IMG/VR virus record: IMGVR_UViG_3300032242_000738
Span: 20,220 to 84,219 of that record
Length of the DNA: 64,000 nt
Source: a virus
Strand: one strand, 5' to 3'
Part shown: one piece after another, positions 48,977 to 56,285 of the stretch
Position numbering within the stretch: position 1 is the stretch's first letter
Layout: each line of letters starts with the position of its first letter
Program-made: the position numbers and the translations under genes
The notes under the pieces: model-generated
The model's database searches: none
Seen by the model: the letters and a program-made list of their open reading frames with translations, nothing else
What the model was told of the DNA's origin: nothing

Positions 48977-51253
48977 GTGAATAATTCACCCGAAATTGAA
49001 GCTATCATTGAACAGGCTATTGAGTTTTCTAAACAACGAAAACATCAATATTGCACTATTGAACATTTGTTATTATCGCTTATAACACATACTCCATTTA
49101 AAAAATGTTTAGATAGTTTTGGTTGTGAAACACAAACTATGATTCAGGAAGTTACTTCATATATTGATAGCTTACACGCTATCGTAGCAAAAGTAGACCC
49201 TGAAGTGGAAGTACAACCCAAAAAGACAAATAGCTTAGAACGTGTAATGAATCGTAGTGTAACACAAGTTCTATTCACAGGACGTAGACAAGTAACTACC
49301 ATTGACTTGTATCTAAGTATCTCAAGTGAGGGCAATAGTCATGCACATTACTTCTTGTTGAAATATGGTATCAATAAAAATGACTTTGTACCACATTGGC
49401 AAAAAACATACAAGGGTGCAGAATTTACTACTAAATTGTCTGAAAGTCAAGCAGATGAGATACTTGAAGAATATACTACTAATCTCAGTCAATTAGCACG
49501 TCAAGGTAAACTTGAACCACTAATTGGACGCACTAAAGAACTTGATGACATTATCAATGTACTTGCTAAACGATTTAAGAGTAATGTATTGATGGTAGGT
49601 GATCCAGGTGTGGGTAAAACAGCTATTGCAGAAGGTCTTGCACAAACAATCGCACTAGGTGATTGTCCTGAATTCATTATTAACCACGATGTATATAGTC
49701 TTGAAATAGGTGCATTGCTTGCTGGTAGTAAATATCGCGGTGACTTTGAAGAAAAAGTTAAAGCTGTATTAGACGCATTGAATACTAAAAAGAAAGCAAT
49801 ATTGTTCATTGATGAAGCACATACCATGAAGGGTAGTGGTTCTTCAACTAGTGGATCTATTGATTTTGCCAACATGATTAAACCTGCAATTACTAAAGGT
49901 ACACTTAAAGTTATTGCTAGTACTACTTGGGAAGAATACTACGAAAGCTTTGAGAAAGACCGTGCATTGATGCGTAGATTCTATCGTGTATCAGTGGATG
50001 AACCATCACATGATAGTACAATTCGCATTCTTAGTGGATTAAGCACACGATTGAATGACTTTCATGAAGTAGAAATCAGTGAAGAAGCAGTAACGGCAGC
50101 GGTAGAAATGTCAGCACGATATATTCACGACCGTAAGAATCCAGATAAATCTATTGACCTACTTGATGCGGCTTGTGCTAAACAACGTGTTGCAGGTAAT
50201 AAAGGTATAATCATTACTAAAGACTTGATCCACGAGCAAGTTGAGAAATTCACCGGCGTCCCTGCTGATAAGCTTAATGGTGATAACTATGACCGTATCA
50301 ATAATCTTGAGATTAACATCAAGGGTAAATTGTATGGACAAGATGAAACAGTTGAACAAGTATTAGAACGTATCTATGTTAGCTTTGCTGGCATTGGTAA
50401 TGAATCTAAGCCTACAGCAAGTTTTATCTTCTTAGGCCCAACTGGTACAGGTAAAACAGAATTGGCTAAGTTGTTAAGTAAAAACCTTGATATGCCATTA
50501 CTCAAGTATGATATGAGTGAATATAGTGAGAAACATTCAGTATCAAGTTTGATTGGTCCTCCCCCTGGCTATGTTGGCTTTGGTGATAGTCAAGTTGGTG
50601 GTGGACGATTAATCAATGACTTAAGCAAGAACCCACATAGTATTTTGTTATTTGATGAGGTTGAGAAAGCACATCCAGATATCTTTAATATCTTCTTACA
50701 GATGTTAGATGAGGGTCGTATTACTGGTAGTAATGGTAAAGAAGTTAACTGTAAAAATACCATCATTATTATGACAAGTAACTTGGGTAGTAGTGATAGT
50801 GAGAAAAACAATATTGGATTCGGTAGCCAAGAAAAGATTGGTGAGGATGACAAAGCAATTAAAGAATTCTTTAAACCAGAATTTAGAAATCGTGTTGATT
50901 TGATTTGTAAGTTTGGTAAACTAGATACATTAGCTATTAAGAAGATTGTTGTTAAGTTTACAGAAGATTTGAAGAAATCATTGGTTGAGAAGCATAATAT
51001 CAGTTTGAATCTAAGTGAGCCAGTTGTTGATTATCTAGCTGATAAGGGTTATGATAAGAAAATGGGTGCTCGTCCATTAGGTCGTAAGATTGATGAATTG
51101 ATTCGTGTACCATTGAGTAAGAAAATATTGTTTGAACGTATTAAAAATGCTACAGTAACATGTGTATTGGTAGATAATAATATTGAATTTAATGTAGTTC
51201 AAAAATCAATTGCGAAAGTAGGATCAGATGGCATTATTGAAATCAGTAACTAA
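48977..51253 (+). CDS. clpA-like: ClpA-type AAA+ unfoldase with ClpP-docking IGF loop
   Basis: 758 aa, the E. coli ClpA size, GTG start with AAAAGGAAAT upstream. Clp N-domain (1-145), first AAA+ module with Walker A GDPGVGKT at 208-215 and LFIDEAH (276-282), second module with GPTGTGKT at 487-494 and LLFDEVEKAHPDIF (557-570). No ClpB middle coiled coil. Between sensor 1 and FKPEFRNRVD lies NNIGFGSQEK (611-620), whose IGF at 613-615 is at the place of the ClpA IGL/ClpX IGF loop that docks ClpP. No ClpP is in the window, so it probably uses the host protease. The next gene overlaps by 26 nt. Confidence 0.93.
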   Translation: MNNSPEIEAIIEQAIEFSKQRKHQYCTIEHLLLSLITHTPFKKCLDSFGCETQTMIQEVTSYIDSLHAIVAKVDPEVEVQPKKTNSLERVMNRSVTQVLFTGRRQVTTIDLYLSISSEGNSHAHYFLLKYGINKNDFVPHWQKTYKGAEFTTKLSESQADEILEEYTTNLSQLARQGKLEPLIGRTKELDDIINVLAKRFKSNVLMVGDPGVGKTAIAEGLAQTIALGDCPEFIINHDVYSLEIGALLAGSKYRGDFEEKVKAVLDALNTKKKAILFIDEAHTMKGSGSSTSGSIDFANMIKPAITKGTLKVIASTTWEEYYESFEKDRALMRRFYRVSVDEPSHDSTIRILSGLSTRLNDFHEVEISEEAVTAAVEMSARYIHDRKNPDKSIDLLDAACAKQRVAGNKGIIITKDLIHEQVEKFTGVPADKLNGDNYDRINNLEINIKGKLYGQDETVEQVLERIYVSFAGIGNESKPTASFIFLGPTGTGKTELAKLLSKNLDMPLLKYDMSEYSEKHSVSSLIGPPPGYVGFGDSQVGGGRLINDLSKNPHSILLFDEVEKAHPDIFNIFLQMLDEGRITGSNGKEVNCKNTIIIMTSNLGSSDSEKNNIGFGSQEKIGEDDKAIKEFFKPEFRNRVDLICKFGKLDTLAIKKIVVKFTEDLKKSLVEKHNISLNLSEPVVDYLADKGYDKKMGARPLGRKIDELIRVPLSKKILFERIKNATVTCVLVDNNIEFNVVQKSIAKVGSDGIIEISN

Positions 51254-51953
51254 TGTACCGGGTATTGATTATTACGATTACCGAGATAGTGACTATTACA
51301 ACAAGTACATTTATCGGGTAAGATTCAAAATGCCTAGTATTAGGTATATAATCAATGAAACGTCTGTTGATGGTTTGATGAAGCGGTATAATGCTACCAG
51401 TGGATGGAGAGTTATTAAAGATACCGATCGTCCAGAAGTTACAGCAGATTTAGAAGCACTTAAACAATTAATAGAATTACGTAAATCATTTAAAAAAGAT
51501 GGCTCAGCAATTATTCGTTTAGAATGGCATACAGCATCAATTTTTAGTAATGATTTATCTTTACTGAAACGTATTGAAAATATCAAGCCTGAATTAGATT
51601 ATGATTATACCCAAGTACAGACAAATAATTTTGTAGGGGTAAAATCATTTGCTAAAGAGCCTAAACATAAGTTTAGAGTATATTTAAAATCTAAGATAGT
51701 TAAAGGTGGTTTAGTAGAACAGCTTGATGAATTATTAAAACGTACCCCTAGCTTATATCCCTGTAATTCATTAAAATATTGGTTATTGGGTGCAGTTCTT
51801 ACTAAAAATCAATATAGTTGGAGATATCGTTTTACCAGCCCTATACATTTCATTGATTATGATGATGAAAGTACATTAAGTTATCTAGCATTAATGCATG
51901 GGGAATATCTTGGAAAACGCTATAAATTAGAAAAACGCCTTGAACCTATCTAA
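51228..51953 (+). CDS. Conserved hypothetical protein overlapping the clpA end
   Basis: 241 aa from the in-frame ATG at 51228, which lies 26 nt inside the ClpA gene. Aromatic and basic: DYYDYRDSDYYNKYIYRVRFKMPSIRYI, then alternating strands and helices; SWRYRFTSPIHFIDYDDESTLSYLALMHGEYLGKRYKLEKRL at the end. No signal peptide or catalytic motif; function not recognised. Coupling to ClpA suggests co-expression, though the ATG is not the only possible start. Confidence 0.55.
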   Translation: MALLKSVTNVPGIDYYDYRDSDYYNKYIYRVRFKMPSIRYIINETSVDGLMKRYNATSGWRVIKDTDRPEVTADLEALKQLIELRKSFKKDGSAIIRLEWHTASIFSNDLSLLKRIENIKPELDYDYTQVQTNNFVGVKSFAKEPKHKFRVYLKSKIVKGGLVEQLDELLKRTPSLYPCNSLKYWLLGAVLTKNQYSWRYRFTSPIHFIDYDDESTLSYLALMHGEYLGKRYKLEKRLEPI

Positions 51954-51956
51954 AAT

Positions 51957-51964
51957 GATAAATA
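51957..51964 (+). promoter_or_regulatory. Late promoter box GATAAATA of the small gene at 51989
   Basis: Exact motif 24 nt before the start codon. It also forms the left arm of a hairpin that covers the binding site. Confidence 0.7.
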
Positions 51965-51986
51965 CTCTAATAAAATGGAGTATTTA
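51959..51986 (+). promoter_or_regulatory. Hairpin formed by late box and ribosome binding site
   Basis: TAAATACTC (51959-51967) pairs with GAGTATTTA (51978-51986) across a 10-nt loop; the right arm holds the GGAG binding site of the gene at 51989. Late RNA starting about 51970 would lack the left arm and be free. Confidence 0.6.
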
Positions 51987-51988
51987 CC

Positions 51989-52153
51989 ATGGCAAAGATT
52001 GTAACAGAATCAATCGTAATCACGTTTAGTAAGATAGTAAAAGATACTGAGCAGGGAGCTAGTATTACTAGTCCTGAGATAGAAGCGGCTTTAGAACAAG
52101 TTGCCCAAGAATTAATTGGCGATAGTGTAGTTGTTGAGGTTGTAAAAGCATAA
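51989..52153 (+). CDS. 54-residue small acidic protein
   Basis: Small gene with its own late box, a GGAG binding site and coupling to the next gene (TAATG at 52151). The product, starting MAKIVTESIVITFSKIVK and ending in GDSVVVEVVKA, has beta strands at both ends and an acidic helix (SPEIEAALEQVAQELI) between. I recall similar very small proteins in T4-like cyanophages. Function unknown; its regulation and coupling make it a convincing gene. Confidence 0.65.
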   Translation: MAKIVTESIVITFSKIVKDTEQGASITSPEIEAALEQVAQELIGDSVVVEVVKA

Positions 52154-52539
52154 TGAGCCAAACAACCACACTTATATTATTGCCACAAACAGCTTATGTT
52201 AATCCAGGCAATGCCGCACCCTATACCGTAACGGGTAATAGCCAACCCGGTGCATCATATATTATAGCCCCTAGATCACTACAAACAGTTAATATTAACT
52301 TGACAAATTGTACTGGTAATATTACAATAGAAGCTAGTTTAGCTACCACGCCTGCCGACGGTGATTGGTTTAAGGTATATGAACTAGAAGCCAATGCAAA
52401 TGCGGCATCAAACTCCGCCCCGCAAATTGCAAGTAATGCATCTGTATATACAAATATAGATGGTAACTTTGTATATATGAGAGCTAAAGTTGTTGACTTT
52501 AACGGTGGATTAGTTAATTTTGTAAAGCTAAGTTATTGA
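52153..52539 (+). CDS. Small beta-sandwich virion protein
   Basis: 128 aa, few charges, beta-rich: TTTLILLPQTAYVNPGN, PRSLQTVNINLTNCTGNITIEASLATTPADGDWFKVYEL, GNFVYMRAKVVDFNGGLVNFVKLSY. The layout resembles small capsid or fibre-associated beta-sandwich proteins of T4-like phages. It starts in the upstream stop (TAATG). No enzyme motif. Confidence 0.6.
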   Translation: MSQTTTLILLPQTAYVNPGNAAPYTVTGNSQPGASYIIAPRSLQTVNINLTNCTGNITIEASLATTPADGDWFKVYELEANANAASNSAPQIASNASVYTNIDGNFVYMRAKVVDFNGGLVNFVKLSY

Positions 52540-52540
52540 T

Positions 52541-53530
52541 ATGAGATATATTGTTGTCATGCCGGGAGGCTTTCACCCATTTCATGCTGGACATGCCGCA
52601 TTGTATCAGAGTGCAGTAAAAGCATTTCCCGGTGCCGACGTTTATGTGGCTGCAACTAATGACACAAAGACACGTCCGTTTCCGTTTGCTATTAAAGAGA
52701 AACTAGCAAAACTTGCAGGTGTAGCTGATAAACACTTTGTACAAGTTAAAAGTCCATTTCAACCTAGAGAAATAACCGATCACTATAACCCTGCAGAAGA
52801 TGTATTAATCTTTGTACGTAGTGAAAAGGATCGTAATGAAAGCCCTAAACCAGGTGGTACAAAGAAAGATGGTAGTCCTGCTTATTTTCAACCATGGACA
52901 GGTAAAAATGTACAGCCATTTGGTAAACAAGCATATATTGCTTATCTGCCGACAGTAGAGTTTGGCCCTGGCATTACTAGTGCAACAGAGATACGTAATG
53001 CATGGCCTACATTGAATGATAAACGTAAGACAGCGATGGTTATGAGTTTATATCCTGTAACACAAAAGAATCCTAAACTAGCCGCTAATGTTGTTAAGAT
53101 GTTAGATATGGGTATGGGTAGTGAACTGTCGGAGGGCGAAATTATCCCATTCAAACAACCATCAAAAACATTAACATGGCAACAAGTACCTAGAGATATT
53201 TTGTTACTAGCCAATGATTGGTTTTGGGCAAGTGAAGATAACTCAGGTCTTGCCGCTACTATAGATCCTGAGGGTTTTGGTAATGGTACTGCTAATGATG
53301 TAAAATATTTAACAGCAAAACTTCAACAAAAAGGCTGGACAATTGATTTTAATGATGAATATGATGGTCCGGGAGAATACAATCTAAGACTTACTAACAA
53401 ACGTGGACAAACGGTATTATTGTCTATTGAGGATGCTCAGACATTTACCGGTTGGGCAAAGGGTACTAGTCAATATGATTTAGAAGAAACTACTGTTACC
53501 GAAAACTTAGATTACCTAGAAGAAAAATAA
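52541..53530 (+). CDS. HxGH nucleotidyltransferase with a cleavable-looking C-terminal module
   Basis: 329 aa. Residues 1-190 are a nucleotidylyltransferase of the HIGH superfamily (NMNAT/PPAT type): GGFHPFHAGH at 9-18 with H15-A-G-H18, and SATEIR at 147-152 in place of ISSTxxR. L-S-E-G at 196-199 then separates a different module (205-310: WQQVPRDILLLANDWFWASEDN, GWTIDFNDEYDGPGEYNLRLTN) and an acidic end. The substrate is unknown; NAD synthesis is one option. The junction fits a prohead-protease site, but the N-terminus is not a leader peptide. Confidence 0.75.
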   Translation: MRYIVVMPGGFHPFHAGHAALYQSAVKAFPGADVYVAATNDTKTRPFPFAIKEKLAKLAGVADKHFVQVKSPFQPREITDHYNPAEDVLIFVRSEKDRNESPKPGGTKKDGSPAYFQPWTGKNVQPFGKQAYIAYLPTVEFGPGITSATEIRNAWPTLNDKRKTAMVMSLYPVTQKNPKLAANVVKMLDMGMGSELSEGEIIPFKQPSKTLTWQQVPRDILLLANDWFWASEDNSGLAATIDPEGFGNGTANDVKYLTAKLQQKGWTIDFNDEYDGPGEYNLRLTNKRGQTVLLSIEDAQTFTGWAKGTSQYDLEETTVTENLDYLEEK

Positions 53531-53582
53531 TTTGATCACCTTGTTTTGATGTAAATAATACTATCTTAACAAGAGGATCAAA
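53531..53582 (+). promoter_or_regulatory. Hairpin hiding the ribosome binding site, late-like box in the loop
   Basis: TTTGATCACCTTGTT (53531-53545) pairs with AACAAGAGGATCAAA (53568-53582) with two mismatches. The right arm contains AAGAGGA and the A of the ATG; the 22-nt loop holds TGTAAATA (53550-53557). Confidence 0.65.
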
Positions 53583-54562
53583 TGGCAACAAAGAAAACAA
53601 CCGAAAAGGCAGCAGAGAAACCTGCAAAAGCCGCAACAAAAACAACTGCTACTAAAGCACCAGCAAAAACAAAAGCTACTAAAGAACCTAAAACAGTTCC
53701 TGTAGAAAAGGTACAAGAAATAGCTGAACAGGCTGCACAAGAAGCTGCACAAGCTCCGGCAGCACCTTCTCCCGGACAAGTACAAGTTAACGTAGATTTT
53801 CTAAAAACTACTAAAGTACATATCGCTATGCCATGTTATGGGGGTATGCTTACCGAATCTACATTCATGAGTTTCATTAAGTGGGCCAACACAGCTCGTC
53901 AACTTGGTATTGATTGGACATTAGAAACAATGGTTAATGAATCACTTATTAGCCGAGCACGTAATACACTAACTGCTAAGTTCTTAGACATGCCAGACGC
54001 AACACACTTATTCTTTGTTGATGCTGACATTGGTTGGGAGCCATGGCACTTGTTAGTACTATTAAACCGTGACGTTGATGTTATTGGTGGATTGTACCCA
54101 ATGAAGACTATGCCAATCAAATGGGTAGTTAACGGATTTGAAGGTGCAGAAGAAGGCACTGATGGCTTACAAGAAGTAAGTAAAGCAGGTACAGGTTTCT
54201 TATTGATGAAGAAACATGTATTTGAGAAAATGAAATCTCACCCAGCTGTTAAACAGTATAAGAATGATATTGGTTTAGATCCAAAGTTTGACCAACACTT
54301 AAAGACCTATTTTGATACAGCAGTACGTCAGAATCGTTATTATAGTGAAGACTGGACATTCTGTGAAAACTGGCGTGACTTAGGTGGACGTATTTGGGTT
54401 GACAAACGTGTATTACTACGTCACAGTGGTAGTTATGTATTCTGTATGGAAAATCAGGAACATCTATTGAAAACAGTTGGACCTATGTTCCTACAAGAAC
54501 AGCAAGAAAAACATGGAATAAAGATTCTTGATAAAGATGGTAATGAAATAAAGAAACCATAA
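53582..54562 (+). CDS. GT-A glycosyltransferase with histone H1-like tail
   Basis: 326 aa. Residues 1-40 are a Lys/Ala/Thr-Pro tail (AEKPAKAATKTTATKAPAKTKATK), 41-65 a helical Ala/Gln/Pro linker, then a glycosyltransferase-like domain: VHIAMPCYGG (79-88), NESLISRARNTL, THLFFVDADIGWEPWHLLVLL (D-x-D), VIGGLYPMK, and GTGFLLMKKHVFEKM with a late EDWTFCENWRDLGGRIWVD. Similar proteins are frequent in marine T4-like phages. The basic tail could bind DNA, targeting the enzyme to phage DNA; this is inference. A strong terminator follows, and translation is probably controlled by the hairpin at its start. Confidence 0.75.
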   Translation: MATKKTTEKAAEKPAKAATKTTATKAPAKTKATKEPKTVPVEKVQEIAEQAAQEAAQAPAAPSPGQVQVNVDFLKTTKVHIAMPCYGGMLTESTFMSFIKWANTARQLGIDWTLETMVNESLISRARNTLTAKFLDMPDATHLFFVDADIGWEPWHLLVLLNRDVDVIGGLYPMKTMPIKWVVNGFEGAEEGTDGLQEVSKAGTGFLLMKKHVFEKMKSHPAVKQYKNDIGLDPKFDQHLKTYFDTAVRQNRYYSEDWTFCENWRDLGGRIWVDKRVLLRHSGSYVFCMENQEHLLKTVGPMFLQEQQEKHGIKILDKDGNEIKKP

Positions 54563-54565
54563 AAC

Positions 54566-54589
54566 AAAGGCCCCGAAAGGGGCTTTTTT
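54566..54589 (+). terminator. Rho-independent terminator
   Basis: AAAGGCCCC, GAAA, GGGGC then TTTTTT: GC-rich stem with tetraloop and U-run immediately after the glycosyltransferase stop. Confidence 0.92.
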
Positions 54590-54688
54590 AATGGCATAAT
54601 GTCCATTTTGTCACATTATTGACACATATTATCAATTAAATAATAGTGTGCCATGGTGGCACAAAAACTAACCCACAAGGAGAGACCC

Positions 54689-55336
54689 ATGAGATTAGAA
54701 GATTTGGCCGCAAGATTAGTAGCTGTAGAAGCTAAGTTAGCCAGTTTAACTGGTGTAGCAGTTAACACAGACAATGCCACAAGTATTGAAGAATTAGATG
54801 CAAGATTATCAGTCGTTGAAGTTCAAGTTGACCAATTAATTGCAGAAAAAACAGAAAGCCACATTGATGCTATTGTTGCCGCAGTTGCAAATGATGCACC
54901 GGTTGATGTAGCAGAAGTAGTTGCATTATCACCAAGTGCTGAACATGTAGAAGCTTCTGAAATCGTTGCTGATGTTGTTACAGCACAATTAGAAGCAGAA
55001 CCTGTTGCCCACGCAGAAGTTGCTGAAATTGTTGCAGCCGCAATCTCTGCTGTTGTTACAGCAGAGCCAGAAGTTGTTGTTGACCCTGTAGCAATTACAG
55101 CCGCAATCATGGTGGCAGTTGCTGATATGCCCGCACCCGCACCTGAAGTTGCAGAAGTAGTTGCAGCCGCAGTTGCTGAAGTAATTGCTACAGCTACAGG
55201 TGTTGAAGAAGTTTCTCCTGAAGTAACACAACAAATCGCTGAAGCAGTTTCAACTCCAGCTGATCCTGCATTAGATATAATTGAAGAACGTCTAAACGTC
55301 GCAGAAGCAAAAGTTGATTTTTTATTGGGAAAGTGA
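54689..55336 (+). CDS. Ala/Val/Glu-rich coiled-coil protein
   Basis: 215 aa from ATG 54689 with a strong AAGGAGAG; a GTG at 54653 extends the frame but has no binding site. Residues 1-55 and 198-215 are heptad-type segments (RLEDLAARLVAVEAKLASL; ELDARLSVVEVQVDQLI; IEERLNVAEAKVDFLLG) that resemble each other. Between them is a long repeat of V-A-E-V-V/I-A-A-A-type units. Composition is extreme: Ala, Val and Glu exceed half, no Trp, Cys or Tyr. A TTGACA at 54619-54624 with a weak TAATAG -10 may be its promoter. Probably a fibrous or oligomerising protein; function unknown. Confidence 0.6.
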   Translation: MRLEDLAARLVAVEAKLASLTGVAVNTDNATSIEELDARLSVVEVQVDQLIAEKTESHIDAIVAAVANDAPVDVAEVVALSPSAEHVEASEIVADVVTAQLEAEPVAHAEVAEIVAAAISAVVTAEPEVVVDPVAITAAIMVAVADMPAPAPEVAEVVAAAVAEVIATATGVEEVSPEVTQQIAEAVSTPADPALDIIEERLNVAEAKVDFLLGK

Positions 55337-55441
55337 TAACTGGCGTTAAACGCTGGTTCATAAACCTCTTTAGATCGGACACAAAATAGCGTGTCGCTGG
55401 ATTTGCGTAACCAGTACTAAGAGCCTAAAAGGCTCTTTTTT
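55337..55441 (+). ncRNA. Possible structured RNA or long 3' leader ending in a terminator
   Basis: The 80 nt before the terminator contain paired segments: CTGGTT (about 55354-55359) with AACCAG (55408-55413) as an outer stem, and GACAC with GTGTC (about 55378-55396) as an inner one. It has no open frame. It could be an independent small RNA or just the structured 3' end of the coiled-coil gene's mRNA. It does not fold as a tRNA. Confidence 0.25.
55419..55441 (+). terminator. Rho-independent terminator
   Basis: AAGAGCC, TAAAA loop region, GGCTCTT with a run of T up to 55441. Confidence 0.92.
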
Positions 55442-55474
55442 AATGGACTTACTGTCACATATTTGTCATAATAT

Positions 55475-55482
55475 TATAAATA
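55475..55482 (+). promoter_or_regulatory. Late promoter box with the exact T4 consensus TATAAATA
   Basis: TATAAATA followed by AATAC; the only copy here with the canonical first base. It ends 8 nt before the ATG at 55491, without Shine-Dalgarno. Confidence 0.7.
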
Positions 55483-55490
55483 AATACAAG

Positions 55491-56240
55491 ATGAAGACAT
55501 ACCGCTCTATATTTGTTAGTGATGTTCATCTTGGTACTAAAGATAGCCAAGCAGATAAGTTAAATAATTTTCTTAAACATAACACCTGTGACACATTATA
55601 TCTTGTAGGTGATATTATAGATGCATGGCGTATACAACAAAACAAATGGAGATGGAAACAAAGTCATACCAATGTAGTTCGTAGAGTATTAGGTCATGCT
55701 AAACGTGGAACTAAAGTTATATATATTGCAGGCAATCATGATGAATTCTTACGACCTATGATACCATATGGATTTAGTTTTGGTCTTATAGAGATACATA
55801 ATCAGATTGAACATATAGGTGTAGACGGTAAACATTATTTGGTAGTGCATGGTGACTTATTTGATGGTATAACACGATTAGCACCATGGTTAAGTTTTTT
55901 AGGAGATAAAGCATATGATTTCATTTTATCGTTTAATAGTAAATTCAATTGGATCCGTCATCGCATGGGTTTTGGGTACTTTAGTATTAGTAAATATCTT
56001 AAACACAAAGTAAAAAAAGCTATAGATTTTATATTTCAGTTTGAGAAAAATATTACCGCTTATTGTAAAAAGCGCGGTTTTGATGGTGTTATCGTAGGTC
56101 ATATTCACTCAGCCGAAATAAAAGAAATGGATGGCATAATCTACATGAATGATGGTGACTGGGTTGAATCGTGTACCGCATTAGTAGAACATCATGACGG
56201 TAAGTGGGAAATAATCACCTGGACTAAAGAACACGATTAA
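55491..56240 (+). CDS. LpxH-like metallophosphoesterase
   Basis: 249 aa from ATG 55491 (MKTYRSIFVSDVHLGTK); the frame is open to 55443, but that part covers the promoter box. Calcineurin-type phosphoesterase motifs: SDVHLG, GDIIDAW, AGNHDE, VVHGD, VGHIHSAE. The insert WRIQQNKWRWKQSHTNVVRRVLGHAKRGTKVIYIAGNHDEFLRPM is that of COG2908 UDP-2,3-diacylglucosamine diphosphatases (lipid A synthesis). A phage copy could alter LPS or act on another phosphodiester. Family firm, substrate inferred. Confidence 0.85.
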   Translation: MKTYRSIFVSDVHLGTKDSQADKLNNFLKHNTCDTLYLVGDIIDAWRIQQNKWRWKQSHTNVVRRVLGHAKRGTKVIYIAGNHDEFLRPMIPYGFSFGLIEIHNQIEHIGVDGKHYLVVHGDLFDGITRLAPWLSFLGDKAYDFILSFNSKFNWIRHRMGFGYFSISKYLKHKVKKAIDFIFQFEKNITAYCKKRGFDGVIVGHIHSAEIKEMDGIIYMNDGDWVESCTALVEHHDGKWEIITWTKEHD

Positions 56241-56273
56241 AACACAATATATGTTCACATATTACATCGTGGG

Positions 56274-56281
56274 CATAAATA
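56274..56281 (+). promoter_or_regulatory. Late-like box CATAAATA abutting a start codon
   Basis: Ends 4 nt before the ATG at 56286; first base off consensus; no Shine-Dalgarno. Confidence 0.5.
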
Positions 56282-56285
56282 CAAT

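Noticed and set aside
51253-51300. ATG at the ClpA stop (TAATG) as start of the next gene
   Set aside because: It is in another frame and closes after 20 codons; the long frame starts at 51228 instead.
55337-55441. Possible tRNA, because of GGTTCATAAACC
   Set aside because: No acceptor stem, anticodon arm or CCA arrangement can be formed; kept only as a weak structured-RNA candidate.
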